Shown: positions 27,269 to 37,129, counted from the first letter of the stretch. The stretch is DNA of 64,000 nucleotides from Nitratireductor sp. GISD-1A_MAKvit (GCF_040819555.1 NZ_CP161920.1:3780020-3844019); one strand, 5' to 3'. Translations and numbers: made by a program. The notes: generated by a model from the letters alone, not told the origin.

Positions 27269-27934
27269 ATGAAGCTGAAAAGCATTGATGTAAGACAGAC
27301 AGCATCTGCGACCGATCTGGTGTTCGAGGCTTTGCGAAAAGCGATTGTGGAAGGCGAACTCTCCGAAGGCGAGCATCTTCGCCAGGATCACATCGCCCGA
27401 ATGTTCAACACGAGCCGCATACCCGTTCGTGAGGCGCTACAGCGACTGGAACAGGATGGGCTTGTAACCACACAGCGCTACAAGGGCACCGTGGTAGCAG
27501 CACTCTCCGCTTCCGAAATCAGCGAGATATTCGACTTTCGTGCACTTCTGGAGAGCGAGGTGATCCGGCTTGCGGTGCCGCGTCTCACACCCCTGCATCT
27601 GAAAACGGCCCGAACCCATCTGGAAGCATTTTCAGCGGAAACGGAACCCGCCCGGCTTGGTGAGGCGAACCGGAATTTCCACTACTGTCTCTATGAGACG
27701 GCCGATCGCCCCTATCATCTTCAGATCATCCGAACGTCACTCGACCGGGTGGACCGATATCTGCGCGCGCAGCTTAGCCTGACGGGCGGCCAGAAGCGCG
27801 CTCATGACGAGCATCTCAAAATTTTCAAAGCCTGTGAGGATGGCGCTGCGGATGAGGCCTCTCGTCTCACCCGAGCGCACATTCTCGATGCCGGCCGCTC
27901 ACTCCTGAACTTTCTGGAGAAGCGACGCGGCTGA
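27269..27934 (+). CDS. GntR-family regulator (FCD domain) of the hydroxyproline cluster
   Basis: 221 residues. The winged helix-turn-helix (about 17-75, with HIARMFNTSRIPVREALQRL) is followed by a helical FCD ligand-binding domain (about 80-215), with the metal/ligand-type residues in RALLESEVIRLAVP and HDEHLKIFKACEDG. The ribosome binding site is GGCAGGAC. It is divergent from the hydroxyproline operon with a perfect palindrome between them. It is probably a repressor responding to hydroxyproline or an intermediate. Confidence 0.9.
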   Translation: MKLKSIDVRQTASATDLVFEALRKAIVEGELSEGEHLRQDHIARMFNTSRIPVREALQRLEQDGLVTTQRYKGTVVAALSASEISEIFDFRALLESEVIRLAVPRLTPLHLKTARTHLEAFSAETEPARLGEANRNFHYCLYETADRPYHLQIIRTSLDRVDRYLRAQLSLTGGQKRAHDEHLKIFKACEDGAADEASRLTRAHILDAGRSLLNFLEKRRG

Positions 27935-27940
27935 GCGCGA

Positions 27941-28339
27941 TCAGCAACGGCCGGGGCGGACGATTCTGAAGCCGGCTGCGCGGGCAGAACAGGCATTTCC
28001 AAACGATCGGCGCTGGCCACCCTTGCGGGCGCACACCGGACGGTATTCACGCGTGCAGATCTGCGGCCGGTCCGGACGATTCGACTGCGGGCGGCAACGT
28101 CCCTGGTTCACAACGCGGAAGCCGGCTGCGCGCGCGCTGCATGCATTGGAAAACGTGCGCCGTTCCCCGCTTTTACGCGCGCAGACCGGTTTGTATTCCA
28201 TCGTGCATATCTGCGGACGATCCGGACGGGGCGGGCGCGGCCGGTTTGACCCTTCTTCCACGACCACAGTACAACCGGCAAGAATCCCCGCCGCCCCGAC
28301 CAGAACGCATGCGCGGGTTAGTATCTTTCCAATAAACAT
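27941..28339 (-). CDS. Lipoprotein with two Kazal-type protease-inhibitor repeats
   Basis: 132 residues. The start MFIGKILTRACVLV was chosen because the signal peptide ends in the lipobox LAGC (about residue 24), and a longer start would spoil it. After a Pro/Arg linker come two ~40-residue repeats, QICTMEYKPVCARKSGERR...NACSARAAGFRVV and QICTREYRPVCARKGGQRR...NACSARAAGFRIV. Each has the PVCA and NAC spacing of Kazal domains. It is probably anchored in the outer membrane and may inhibit serine proteases. The target is unknown. It converges on the gntR gene with a six-base gap. Confidence 0.85.
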   Translation of the reverse strand: MFIGKILTRACVLVGAAGILAGCTVVVEEGSNRPRPPRPDRPQICTMEYKPVCARKSGERRTFSNACSARAAGFRVVNQGRCRPQSNRPDRPQICTREYRPVCARKGGQRRSFGNACSARAAGFRIVRPGRC

Positions 28340-28478
28340 GAAGCTGCCCTCTCTTCTTTCAGTGCAAACCAGCACGCCAACATTTCATCCCCAGGGCAGC
28401 GTATTCGATTTTTGCGAACACGCCAGCATTGAAAAATGCACGTGACCTCAATTAATCGGCTAATAAAATGAAAATTTC

Positions 28479-29711
28479 CTACTTCAGGGCGCGAATCACA
28501 CCGTCGGCAGGGAAGCAGGTGGGCGTGACACCGTTTTTCTGCTGCCAATCGCCAATGGAACGACGGGTCTTGAAACCGACGAGGCCGTCAGCGCCCCCGA
28601 CATCATAGCCGAGCTTTTCGAGACCGCGCTGCATGGCAGCGACCTGACCCCGGCTGAAACCACCGACACGCTGCCAGGATGCTGCAAACGCGCTGTTTCC
28701 ATACATGATGCGATCACCCGCATGGCCGACGAACAGCGCGTAGAGATCGCTCTCATTGTAATCCTTGAGTCGGTAGAAATTCGGTGTGACGTTGAAGGCC
28801 GGGCCGTAGCGGCCAGCGGGCATCATGAGATACCCCTCGCCTCTCAACTCGTGCTCGGGAAACGCCTTTCCGCCAACCCGGCGGATTCCGAGCGCCTGCC
28901 AGTCTGCTATGCGCTTGCCGCGATCCGGCCCTTCGAGAGCGCAGGACACGGATTGCGGGACGGTAACCTCAAAACCCCAGTCGCGACCGCGCACCCAGCC
29001 ATGCTGGGCCAGGTAGTTGGCGATGGAGGCCAAAGTGTCGGCCTGCGAGTTCCAGATATCGGCGGTGCCGTTGCCATCTCCATCGACGGCGTATTTCAGA
29101 TAGGAACTGGGCATGAACTGCGGCTGGCCCATCGCACCCGCCCAGGAAGAGCGCATGGCACGCGGCGAGACGCCACGGCGCTCCACCATTTCGAGTGCCG
29201 ACAGAACCTCTTCCCGGAACATTTCCCGGCGGGTTGCGAGGAAAGCCTTGGTTCCAAGCACCTCAAAGGCGTCATAGGGGATTTTTGCGCGACCGAAGCC
29301 GGATTCGCGCCCCCAGATGGCGAGCACGATGCCGCGCGAAACGCCGTATCGTTTCTCGATGGAAGATAGGACACCTGCGAGCTGGCCGGCGCGGGAGCGA
29401 CCTCCCGAAACAACGCCGCCAATATGTTTGAAATAGGCGGATGGAGCGCGGAACTCGGCCTGATGCTGCTTATCGCTGCGTGGCTTGCTCTGTCCTGGAA
29501 GAACGAGGTCGGGCAGTTTCAGATTGGGGGAAACATTTGCAAAGGCCGCGTTGAAGGTGGCGGAAGAAATGCCGCGGCGCTGCGCCTCTGGCCAGAGATC
29601 GTTGGTCAACCAATTGCGAAACTGAGCCTCAATGGATTGAGCCGACGCAGGAATGGCGATGAAGCAGAGGAAAAGAAAGGCCATGAGGCGGCTTGTCTTG
29701 CGGTATCTCAT
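28479..29711 (-). CDS. Lytic murein transglycosylase (MltB type) with peptidoglycan-binding domain
   Basis: 410 residues. The signal peptide is MAFLFLCFIAIPASAQS. The SLT-like catalytic domain (about 60-330) has the catalytic Glu in AIWGRESGFG and GAMGQPQFMPSSYLKYAVDGDG. The C-terminal PG_binding_1 repeat (about 345-405) has GQVAAMQRGLEKLGYDVGGADGLVG-like sequence. It cleaves glycan strands in the periplasm, forming 1,6-anhydro ends. It has no lipobox, so it is soluble unlike E. coli MltB. An interspersed repeat separates it from recR upstream. Confidence 0.92.
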   Translation of the reverse strand: MRYRKTSRLMAFLFLCFIAIPASAQSIEAQFRNWLTNDLWPEAQRRGISSATFNAAFANVSPNLKLPDLVLPGQSKPRSDKQHQAEFRAPSAYFKHIGGVVSGGRSRAGQLAGVLSSIEKRYGVSRGIVLAIWGRESGFGRAKIPYDAFEVLGTKAFLATRREMFREEVLSALEMVERRGVSPRAMRSSWAGAMGQPQFMPSSYLKYAVDGDGNGTADIWNSQADTLASIANYLAQHGWVRGRDWGFEVTVPQSVSCALEGPDRGKRIADWQALGIRRVGGKAFPEHELRGEGYLMMPAGRYGPAFNVTPNFYRLKDYNESDLYALFVGHAGDRIMYGNSAFAASWQRVGGFSRGQVAAMQRGLEKLGYDVGGADGLVGFKTRRSIGDWQQKNGVTPTCFPADGVIRALK

Positions 29712-29728
29712 GGCATTTCTCCCATATC

Positions 29729-29833
29729 TAGAGCATTTCCGCTTTTCCCCGAGTCGCGTAGATGCTCTATCTCTTTGTTTTTACGCAATTCCGGACGGAA
29801 AACCGGTTCCCACTTTTCCTGGAATTGCTCTAA
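29729..29833 (-). repeat. TARAGCAATTCC interspersed repeat, copy 2
   Basis: On the minus strand it begins TAGAGCAATTCCAGGAAAAG, then ACCGGTTTTCCGTCCGGAATTGCG and a shorter tail ending GAAATGCTCTA. It shares the core of copy 1 near 23.1 kb (two differences in about 50 bases). The outer ends TAGAGCA.../...TGCTCTA are themselves inverted. The first codon of the repeat, TAG, is the stop codon of recR. Confidence 0.87.
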
Positions 29834-30435
29834 AAGCTTGTGCGCGATTTGAGGGCTGCCGACAGCGTTCCCTCGTCCAGATAGTCGAGCTCGCCGCCCA
29901 CCGGAACGCCATGTGCAAGGCGCGTGACCTTCACCTCCATCCCGGCAAGCTGATCGGTGATATAGTGGGCCGTGGTCTGGCCCTCGACCGTGGCGTTGAC
30001 GGCGAGGATCAGCTCCGAGACGCCGCCTTCGGCGACACGACTGGTCAGCCCCTTGATGTTGAGATCATCAGGCCCCACACCATCAAGCGGCGAGAGCGTG
30101 CCTCCAAGAACGTGGTAGCGCGCATTCATGGCGCCGGCGCGCTCCAGCGCCCAGAGATCGGACACGTCTTCCACCACGATGATCGTGCTGCCATCGCGAC
30201 GCGGATCGGTGCACATGGTGCACGGATCGCTGGTGTCGACATTGCCACAGGTTGAGCAGACCCGCACCCTGTCGACCGCCTCGGCCATGGCCGCCGTGAG
30301 CGGGGCGAGGAGCTGATCCTTCTTCTTGATCAGATGCAATGCGGCCCGCCGGGCCGAGCGCGGGCCAAGCCCCGGCACACGCGCAAGGAGCTGGATGAGA
30401 CGCTCGATTTCGGGTCCGGCAATGGATTTTGACAT
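29830..30435 (-). CDS. recR: Recombination protein RecR
   Basis: 201 residues, [20 protein letters not shown], with the helix-hairpin-helix [16 protein letters not shown], a C4 zinc finger ([16 protein letters not shown], about 57-72), and a Toprim domain with [12 protein letters not shown]. It works with RecF/RecO in gap repair. The start was set at MSKS, as in the family; an upstream ATG adds five residues. It lies in the conserved dnaX-ybaB-recR order. Its TAG stop lies in an interspersed repeat. Confidence 0.95.
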   Translation of the reverse strand: MSKSIAGPEIERLIQLLARVPGLGPRSARRAALHLIKKKDQLLAPLTAAMAEAVDRVRVCSTCGNVDTSDPCTMCTDPRRDGSTIIVVEDVSDLWALERAGAMNARYHVLGGTLSPLDGVGPDDLNIKGLTSRVAEGGVSELILAVNATVEGQTTAHYITDQLAGMEVKVTRLAHGVPVGGELDYLDEGTLSAALKSRTSF

Positions 30436-30483
30436 GACTGCTCCGCCCACACATGGCCAAGCCGAGGCCGGCCACTCTTGCTG

Positions 30484-30807
30484 CTAGAACGGCAGTTTCA
30501 TGCCGGGAGGGATCGGCAGGCCGGCCGTCATCTCCTGAGTCTTTTCCTGAATGGCCGCTTCGAGCTTCGTCTTTGCATCATTGTGTGCAGCGAGGATCAG
30601 GTCTTCGAGGATCTCCACGTCGTCTTCCTTGAAGAGCGACGGGTCGATTTTCAAAGCCTTCATCTCCGATTTGCCGCTCAACGTCACCTTGACGGTACCG
30701 CCGCCGGCCTGACCTTCGATTTCCATCTCGGCCATTTCTTCCTGCATGGCCTGAAACTTGGCCTGCATCTCCTTGGCCTTGCCCATAAGGCCCATCAGAT
30801 CGCGCAT
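30484..30807 (-). CDS. YbaB/EbfC nucleoid-associated protein
   Basis: 107 residues, [19 protein letters not shown], then [20 protein letters not shown] and a C-terminal [13 protein letters not shown] typical of the family. The start at 30807 has GGAG six bases upstream; an ATG at 30828 would overlap the dnaX stop. It is a small dimeric DNA-binding protein with tweezer-like shape. It lies between dnaX and recR, as in most bacteria. Confidence 0.93.
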   Translation of the reverse strand: MRDLMGLMGKAKEMQAKFQAMQEEMAEMEIEGQAGGGTVKVTLSGKSEMKALKIDPSLFKEDDVEILEDLILAAHNDAKTKLEAAIQEKTQEMTAGLPIPPGMKLPF

Positions 30808-30824
30808 CTTGATCTCCAGTTCAT

Positions 30825-32654
30825 TCAAAAATCGTCGTCGTCATCATCGTCGGGATCGACCGGCACCATGGTGTCGGTTGCTTCTTCGACGGTATCGGGA
30901 TCGGTCGCATCCGGAATGCGGATGTCGATGATCTTCGCTCCGGGAAAGGCCTGCAGAATGGCAGCCACCGCCGGATCGGCCTTTGCATCGGCCATCGCGC
31001 TCTCGCGGCGTCCCTCTTCCTGCTCGGCAAGGGTCGGCCCACCAGCCTCGCTCGACAGCGAGACGATCCAGCGACGGCCGGTCCAGTCCTTCAGCCGATT
31101 GGTGAGATCGCCCATCACGGTCTTGGGCGCATCCTCGGTGAGGCTGATGTCGAGGCGACCCGGCTCAATCGAGACAAGACGGACACACCGCTTGAGAAGA
31201 ACCTTGAAGGCCATGTCGCGCTTCGCATCGGCGAGTTTGGCGATGTCCTCAAGCGAGTTGAGCGGAACGGCATCCGCCTCCACGGGCATCGTAGCCGGCT
31301 GCTGCATCGCCACCGGCGCTGCGTCGGGCTGAACGAGGCGCATGGTCTGCCCGCCACCGGACACGGGAGCCTGCTGCGTGGCAATGGCAGATGCCATGGC
31401 GCCACCGCCGCCATTCCCCGAGGGAGAAACCCCACCCGGTGAAGATGCTTGCCCATTGCCTGCACCTGCCGGCAGATCATCCAGCCGCTTCAGTGCCTCA
31501 TCGAGTGTGGGAAGGCTGGCGGCATGGGCGATGCGGATCAGCACCATTTCGCCGGCGGCCATGGGCCTGCCGGAAGACTGCACCTCCTGAATGCCCTTGA
31601 GCAGCATCTGCCAGGTACGGGAAAGAACACGCACGGAGAGCGTTTTGGAAAACTCCAGGCCGCGCATACGTTCGTCTTCGGACAGGGCCGCGTCCTGCGC
31701 TGCTTCGGGTACGAAACGCAGACGGGTGACCAGATGATTGAACTCGGCAAGATCGTTGAGCACCGTTGCCGGGTCCGCGCCAACATCGTATTGCGCACGG
31801 AATTCGGCAAGGGCAGCCGCCACATCGCCCTTCATCAGATTTTCGAACAGGCCGATGATGCGGCTTCTGTCGGCCAACCCGAGCATGTCGCGCACGGTGT
31901 CTGCCGTGACCTTGCCGGAGGAATGGGCAATCGCCTGATCGAAGATCGACTGGGCGTCGCGCATGGACCCTTCGGAGGCACGCGCGATCATGGCCAGAGC
32001 CTCGTCCTCCGCCTCAACGCCCTCGAGCCCGCCAATACGGGCGAGATCGGCCTTGATCATCGCTGCATCGATGCGACGCAGATCGAAACGCTGGCAGCGC
32101 GACAGGATGGTGATGGGAACCTTGCGGATTTCCGTGGTGGCGAAGATGAACTTCACATGCGGCGGCGGCTCCTCAAGCGTCTTCAACAGGCCGTTGAAGG
32201 CCTGGTTGGAGAGCATGTGGACCTCATCGATGATGAAGACCTTGTAGCGCGCGGAAACCGGTGCGTAGCGGGCCTGGTCGATGATGTCGCGTATGTCGTC
32301 GATGCCGGTATGGGAAGCGGCATCCATCTCAACCACGTCCACATGCCGACCTTCGAGGATGGCGCGACAATGCTCGCCTTCCGTGGAGAGGTCGACCGTG
32401 GGTCTGTCTATGGAATCGGTTTTGTAATTGAGAGCGCGCGCGAGAATGCGCGCCGTCGTCGTCTTGCCGACACCGCGCACGCCCGTCAGCATCCATGCCT
32501 GCGCGATGCGCCCGGCATTGAACGCATTGGTGAGCGTGCGCACCATCGGCTCCTGGCCGATCAGTCCAGTGAAATCACTTGGACGGTACTTGCGGGCCAG
32601 AACCCGGTAGGCGCCGCCGGCCTTGTCGCTCGTCTTGGTGCCGGCCTCGGTCAT
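30825..32654 (-). CDS. dnaX: DNA polymerase III subunits gamma/tau
   Basis: 609 residues from [19 protein letters not shown]. The clamp-loader AAA+ domain carries Walker [14 protein letters not shown], Walker [11 protein letters not shown] and the sensor/SRC motif [13 protein letters not shown]. The zinc-module cysteines of E. coli DnaX are mostly lost here (only GEHCRAI remains), as in related alphaproteobacteria. The long C-terminal tau region ends in an acidic run DDDDDDDF. It loads the beta clamp and couples polymerase and helicase. It lies downstream of the SRP RNA, followed by ybaB. Confidence 0.95.
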   Translation of the reverse strand: MTEAGTKTSDKAGGAYRVLARKYRPSDFTGLIGQEPMVRTLTNAFNAGRIAQAWMLTGVRGVGKTTTARILARALNYKTDSIDRPTVDLSTEGEHCRAILEGRHVDVVEMDAASHTGIDDIRDIIDQARYAPVSARYKVFIIDEVHMLSNQAFNGLLKTLEEPPPHVKFIFATTEIRKVPITILSRCQRFDLRRIDAAMIKADLARIGGLEGVEAEDEALAMIARASEGSMRDAQSIFDQAIAHSSGKVTADTVRDMLGLADRSRIIGLFENLMKGDVAAALAEFRAQYDVGADPATVLNDLAEFNHLVTRLRFVPEAAQDAALSEDERMRGLEFSKTLSVRVLSRTWQMLLKGIQEVQSSGRPMAAGEMVLIRIAHAASLPTLDEALKRLDDLPAGAGNGQASSPGGVSPSGNGGGGAMASAIATQQAPVSGGGQTMRLVQPDAAPVAMQQPATMPVEADAVPLNSLEDIAKLADAKRDMAFKVLLKRCVRLVSIEPGRLDISLTEDAPKTVMGDLTNRLKDWTGRRWIVSLSSEAGGPTLAEQEEGRRESAMADAKADPAVAAILQAFPGAKIIDIRIPDATDPDTVEEATDTMVPVDPDDDDDDDF

Positions 32655-32781
32655 TGCCCTCTTGCGCTCCGTGTTTTGTCCTGACGCCGGCAGTGTCCCC
32701 TTGGACAAGGTTCTGCGTCAATGGACAATGTGGACGGCAAGGCTGAAATCCGATGAATGCGGCCAGGAAAGCAAGAAGAAG

Positions 32782-32886
32782 GTGGGAGGCTGGCACGGCG
32801 ACCCGTGCCTGGCTCGTTAGGGCTGCTTCCTTCCGGACCTGACCCGGTTGGCGAGTGGCGCGTCCACCACCAACCTCCCGGCCCCC
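32782..32886 (-). ncRNA. ffs: Signal recognition particle RNA (4.5S type)
   Basis: The minus strand contains GGTCAGGTCCGGAAGGAAGC followed by AGCC, the invariant SRP RNA apical loop. Flanking GGGAGG and CCTCCC segments near each end pair to close a ~100-base hairpin. Ends are approximate. It binds Ffh for cotranslational targeting. It is upstream of dnaX on the same strand, the usual place in Rhizobiales. Confidence 0.95.
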
Positions 32887-33008
32887 ATATCGGAAATTGC
32901 GAGAACAAATGCAAGGGGCGCAGATGTGCTTTCGTGTCATCAACCAATCATTTGCTTGCAGGCGCCCACGGCTGCCTCTAGCGTTGATGACCATTATGGG
33001 GAGAGTCA

Positions 33009-33429
33009 ATGCTGCCAGACACCAAACAGGGATTCGAACTCGATCCACGGCTGGAGGCTGAAAGCCTGCATGTGATGTGGCTCGGCCTGTGTGAGTTGCG
33101 CCTTTGCGATGACAAAAGATGGCCCTGGCTCATTCTGATTCCGCAACGTCCCGGCGTGGAAGAAATCCATGACCTGACGCCTCTCGATCAGGCGATGGTG
33201 AGCTTTGAAACCAATATGGTTGCGCAGATGCTGAAAGAACTAACCGGCTGCACCAAGATCAACAGCGCCGCGCTCGGCAATGTCGTTCGCCAGTTGCACA
33301 TTCATGTGGTGGCGCGCGACGAAGGCGACCCTGGCTGGCCGGGGGCCTATCTGGGGACATGGCGTGCGTGAACCTTATCGACGTGAAGACCTGCACCAGT
33401 TCGCCGAGACGATACGCGGCAAGCTTTGA
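33009..33429 (+). pseudogene. HIT-family protein, frameshifted near the C-terminus as given
   Basis: The intact part (MLPDTKQGFELDPRL...) reaches the HIT triad QLHIHVVARDEGDPGWPG. As given, the frame then stops at 33371 after AYLGTWRA. Removing one base in GGGGGCC (33341-33347) restores PGPIWGHGVREPYRREDLHQ and a stop at 33429, the normal C-terminus, for a 139-residue product. The family hydrolyses nucleotide phosphoramides or dinucleoside phosphates. The ribosome binding site is GGGGAGAG. The catalytic histidines precede the break. A sequencing error is suspected. Confidence 0.85.
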
Positions 33430-33460
33430 GTATTTTTGTAACCCGGTAGAACGCCTTTTC

Positions 33461-34405
33461 ATGACCTTTCCATACTTCGACACAGCACGCGACGAGGCTA
33501 GCCAAGGGGTCGCCTTTTCGGGAAACCGCATCGACCGGCAGGCCGAAACGCGCACGGACGATGCCAGCGAGCGAGCGCTCGCGAGCCCGGACGCGCGCCT
33601 GCTCCTCTTCTCGCAGGGGCGGCTCTTTCTGCGCGTTGAAGGTGGCGAGGCGTTCAATCCCTATTTCACTCTGCACGACGCCCGCGACTTTGCACCCTCA
33701 CTCGGGCAGGCAGTGCTGCTTGGCCATGAGGGAGAAAAACCCGTTCTTGCTGTGCCTTCGGCGGCGGATATCGAAACCCTGCCTGGGCCTTTCAAGGCGA
33801 TCGACTATCGCTCCATCTATACGCAGGGGCTTCTGCAGCCCTCTGAGCTTGGGGCGCTGGCACAGGGCGCGGCGCTGCTCGCCTGGCACGACAGCCACCG
33901 TTTCTGCGGGCGCTGCGGCCATGAGACGGAGATGCGCGACGGCGGCTACAAGCGGCACTGCCCGGCCTGCGAACGCGATCATTTTCCGCGCACCGACCCG
34001 GTGGTGATCATGCTTGCCGTGCGGGGCGATCAATGTTTGCTGGGCCGCAGCCCGCATTTTGCGCCCGGCATGGTTTCCTGTCTTGCCGGTTTTGTGGAGC
34101 CCGGCGAGACGATCGAGGCGGCGGTTCGTCGCGAAACACACGAGGAGGCGGGCATCGCTGTTGGCGCGGTCGCCTATCATGCCAGCCAGCCCTGGCCGTT
34201 TCCCTATTCGCTGATGATCGGCTGTTATGGCAAGGCTGAGAGCGCAGCAATCACCATGGACGAGAACGAGCTTGAGGAATGTCGCTGGTTTTCCCGCGAT
34301 GAAGTGCGGCTCATGCTGGACGACAGACATCCCGATGGCTATCGCGTTCCGCCAACGGGTGCGATTGCCAACCGGCTTATCGGCGACTGGGTGCTCGCAC
34401 CCTGA
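33461..34405 (+). CDS. nudC: NAD+/NADH diphosphatase (NudC), RNA decapping Nudix
   Basis: 314 residues from MTFPYFDTARDEASQG. The C4 zinc ribbon FCGRCGHE...HCPACERDHFPR (about 144-168) is followed by the Nudix box GFVEPGETIEAAVRRETHEEAGI (about 209-231), split here for reading only, and the NudC-specific SQPWPFPYSLMIG. It hydrolyses NAD(H) and removes NAD caps from RNA. The start follows the HIT gene by 31 bases, so cotranscription is likely. Confidence 0.93.
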   Translation: MTFPYFDTARDEASQGVAFSGNRIDRQAETRTDDASERALASPDARLLLFSQGRLFLRVEGGEAFNPYFTLHDARDFAPSLGQAVLLGHEGEKPVLAVPSAADIETLPGPFKAIDYRSIYTQGLLQPSELGALAQGAALLAWHDSHRFCGRCGHETEMRDGGYKRHCPACERDHFPRTDPVVIMLAVRGDQCLLGRSPHFAPGMVSCLAGFVEPGETIEAAVRRETHEEAGIAVGAVAYHASQPWPFPYSLMIGCYGKAESAAITMDENELEECRWFSRDEVRLMLDDRHPDGYRVPPTGAIANRLIGDWVLAP

Positions 34406-34422
34406 CGCCTGCCTTGAAGCGG

Positions 34423-35298
34423 CTAGTCTTCATCCTCGGTCTGGGTAGCGCGGAAAGAATGCCCTTCATAAACGCCGAGAATGCGCACTTCCCTTGAGAA
34501 GAAGCCAAGTTCTTCGAGCGCCAGTGCAACATTGCGGTCGTCCGGATGCCCCTCCACATCGGCATAAAAGAGGGTGGAAAAGAATTTTCCGCCAAGCTGA
34601 TAGCTTTCAAGCTTCGTCATGTTGACGCCATTGGTGGCGAAGCCGCCCATGGTTTTGTAGAGCGCGGCCGGCACGTTGCGCACACGGAAGATGAAGGTGG
34701 TCATCATCAACTGGTCGGGGCTCTTGCGCTCTGCCCATTTCTGCTCCCTTGAGAGGACAACGAAACGCGTGACATTATTATCGGTGTCCTCGACGTTTTC
34801 CATCGCGATGTCGAGACCGTAGAGCTCGGAGGCCAACAGTGGCGCCAGCGCGGCATTGGAGCGCTCACCCATTTCGGCGACAAGCCGCGCGGCACCCGCA
34901 GTGTCTCCCGCGACAGTGCCCTTCCAGCGGTTCTCGCGAATGATGTTGCGGCACTGACCGAGCGCATGGATGTGGCTGTAAACGGTTTTGATTTCCTCGA
35001 CCTTTACGCCGGGAAGCACCATGAGCTGAAAGTGGATCGGCAGGAAATACTCACCGACGATGTGCAGCTTGGAGCGCGGCAGAAGATGATGAATGTCGGC
35101 CACACGCCCGGCAATCGTGTTCTCGATGGGGATCATCGCCAGATCGGCCGCGCCGGTTTCGACAACGGTGAAACAGTCTTCGAACGTGGCGCACGGTAGA
35201 GGCTCCATATCCGGAAACATGTTGCGGCAGGCCGTATCCGAATTCGCACCGGGTTCGCCCTGAAAGGCAATCTTGTTGGTGTTGGCTGCCATGATCAT
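34423..35298 (-). CDS. pheA: Prephenate dehydratase
   Basis: 291 residues. The catalytic domain begins [17 protein letters not shown] and contains the conserved ENTIAGRV (about 59) and [12 protein letters not shown] with the catalytic TRF. The C-terminal ACT domain (about 195-275, with [13 protein letters not shown]) binds phenylalanine for feedback control. It makes phenylpyruvate in phenylalanine synthesis. The ATG at 35298 overlaps the kdsB stop (ATGA); MAANTNKI at 35292 is an alternative start. Confidence 0.94.
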   Translation of the reverse strand: MIMAANTNKIAFQGEPGANSDTACRNMFPDMEPLPCATFEDCFTVVETGAADLAMIPIENTIAGRVADIHHLLPRSKLHIVGEYFLPIHFQLMVLPGVKVEEIKTVYSHIHALGQCRNIIRENRWKGTVAGDTAGAARLVAEMGERSNAALAPLLASELYGLDIAMENVEDTDNNVTRFVVLSREQKWAERKSPDQLMMTTFIFRVRNVPAALYKTMGGFATNGVNMTKLESYQLGGKFFSTLFYADVEGHPDDRNVALALEELGFFSREVRILGVYEGHSFRATQTEDED

Positions 35299-36041
35299 GT
35301 GTCCGTGTTCAATGCTAGTCTCTGCCTGGCTTTTTCCAGATCTTCGGGTGTGTCGACACCCAGCGGTACCGAGGCGACGATCTGTGCATCAATGCGCATG
35401 CCCGCCTCCAGCGCCCGCAATTGCTCAAGCCGCTCCCGTTTTTCCAGAACCGACGGCGAAAGCGACACGAAGCGCTGAAGCGCTGCGCGACGATACGCAT
35501 AGATGCCGACATGATGATAGAGCGGCCCCTCGCCCCAAGGAGCCGTGGCACGGGTGAAATAGAGGGCTCGCAGACGGGCCGGGTCGGCTTCTCGCGGTGC
35601 GCCCACGATCTTCACCACATTGGGGTTGGACTTTTCCGCCTCATCCACGATTTCGACGCCAAGCGTGGCGATGTCCACCTGCGGGTCGTTCAGCGGGCCG
35701 GTGACGGCGCGAATGTCCCCGGGGGCAATGGTGGGCAGGTCGCCCTGAAGATTGATGATCTTGTCGAAGCGACCATCGGGATCGATCGTCCCCAGTGCCT
35801 CGAAGATGCGATCCGAGCCGGACTGGTGGTCGGCGCGGGTCATGACGGCTTTGAAGCCGGCATTCTCAACCGCATCCGCCACGTCTTTCGAATCGGTCGC
35901 GACCGCCACAACGCCGGCTCCGCTCTCCGCAGCCCGGCGCGCCACCTGAACGATCATGGGCATGCCGGCGATATCCGCCATGGGTTTGCCGGGCAAACGC
36001 GTGGAAGCCATGCGCGCTGGAATGACGATGAGGCTGGACAT
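35295..36041 (-). CDS. kdsB: 3-deoxy-manno-octulosonate cytidylyltransferase
   Basis: 248 residues. It begins [20 protein letters not shown], the CMP-Kdo synthetase nucleotide-binding signature, with [15 protein letters not shown] and NLQGDLPTI further on. It activates Kdo with CTP for lipopolysaccharide inner core synthesis. It is coupled by ATGA overlap to pheA, an association common in Rhizobiales, and divergent from the cytochrome gene across about 200 bases. Confidence 0.94.
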   Translation of the reverse strand: MSSLIVIPARMASTRLPGKPMADIAGMPMIVQVARRAAESGAGVVAVATDSKDVADAVENAGFKAVMTRADHQSGSDRIFEALGTIDPDGRFDKIINLQGDLPTIAPGDIRAVTGPLNDPQVDIATLGVEIVDEAEKSNPNVVKIVGAPREADPARLRALYFTRATAPWGEGPLYHHVGIYAYRRAALQRFVSLSPSVLEKRERLEQLRALEAGMRIDAQIVASVPLGVDTPEDLEKARQRLALNTDT

Positions 36042-36238
36042 CAGGGCGGGAACTCTTTTGAATCGCTAAAGTGGCAAAAAGTCTCACTGGTAAGTGCCTT
36101 ATATGTGTTGCATGCGCGGAGCAAAAGACCTAGTTTCCGCGCGATTTTACCGGCAACGGCCGAACGCGGGGGACACTGGCGCTGAAGTTTCTTTCTTCTC
36201 GCCGCCGCGAGCGTCCGGAATAGGGAGCCTCAGGGCGT

Positions 36239-36976
36239 ATGAACTCGTTCGAACTCAACAAAATCCTCGGCGCTCTTCTCGGCGTCGTTTTCGTAATCTT
36301 CTCGGTCAGCATTCTTTCGGACGCGATTTTCTCGTCGCCACCGCCAGCCACACCGGGCTATGCGATTGAGGTGGCTGAGGACGATGGCGCAGGCGCATCC
36401 GATGAACCGGCAGAGCCGGAGTCCATCGCGCCGCTGCTGGCCTCGGCCGACGCAGGCAAGGGCGAGAACATTTTCAAGCGCTGTCAGGCCTGTCACACCG
36501 TGGATGAGGGTGGCGCCAACAAGGTTGGCCCCAATCTCTGGGAGATCGTGGATCGCCCCGTAGCCGGGCACGAGGGCTTCGGCTACTCGGCGGCTCTTCA
36601 GGAATTTGCCGAGGGCGGCAGCGTCACCTGGACCTACGAGAATCTCGATCACTTCCTCGCGAGCCCCAAAGGGCTGGTGCCTGGAACGGCCATGGCGTTT
36701 GCCGGCCTCAAGAAGATCGAAGACCGCGCCAATCTGATCGCTTATCTGCGCCAGCATGCTGCAACGCCTGCCCCCCTTCCCGAGCCGGAAGCGGAGAGTG
36801 GCGATGATGCCTCAGCGGAAGAGGCCGAGGTTGAGGAAGCGGCACCGGCAACCGAAGGTGAGAGCACACCGGAAGAGACGGAGAGCGGTGAAGACGCTTC
36901 GTCGACTGAGGAAGCCGCCCCTGCCGATAGTGAGGCCGAAGAAGGCCAGGCCGAGGACGCAGCGTCCGGCAACTAA
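36239..36976 (+). CDS. Membrane-anchored cytochrome c (CycM-like) with acidic tail
   Basis: 245 residues. An uncleaved N-terminal membrane anchor (about 8-30, ILGALLGVVFVIFSVSIL) is followed by a linker and a class I cytochrome c domain with heme site CQACH (about 82-86) and axial Met in GTAMAFAG. The last ~75 residues are an Ala/Glu/Ser/Asp-rich low-complexity acidic tail not expected for the core family. CycM-type cytochromes carry electrons from the bc1 complex to aa3 oxidase. An intrinsic terminator follows closely. Confidence 0.9.
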   Translation: MNSFELNKILGALLGVVFVIFSVSILSDAIFSSPPPATPGYAIEVAEDDGAGASDEPAEPESIAPLLASADAGKGENIFKRCQACHTVDEGGANKVGPNLWEIVDRPVAGHEGFGYSAALQEFAEGGSVTWTYENLDHFLASPKGLVPGTAMAFAGLKKIEDRANLIAYLRQHAATPAPLPEPEAESGDDASAEEAEVEEAAPATEGESTPEETESGEDASSTEEAAPADSEAEEGQAEDAASGN

Positions 36977-37001
36977 CGAAAATTTAATTTTACCCAACTT
37001 G

Positions 37002-37028
37002 AAAAAGCCGGTTTCGACCGGCTTTTTT
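37002..37028 (+). terminator. Rho-independent terminator after the cytochrome c gene
   Basis: AAAAAGCCGGT and ACCGGCTTTTTT pair around a TTCG-type loop with a T-run, 26 bases after the stop. Confidence 0.92.
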
Positions 37029-37129
37029 GTTGCCTGAAAGTGGTCGCCAAGACGACCGTTTGCCCTTGCCATGAGCGGGGGATGGTCTACCCTTCGACTG
37101 GGAACGAAAAAAGAAACAAGGAGAATGCC

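Noticed and set aside
27941..28300. The two 40-residue repeats as a possible DNA repeat or CRISPR-like array
   Set aside because: The repetition is at protein level (Kazal domains) with only two units and no spacer structure; no CRISPR array is present in the window.
31449..32684. A 411-codon plus-strand frame over dnaX
   Set aside because: It is antisense to an unmistakable dnaX and shows only the residue bias of a shadow frame.
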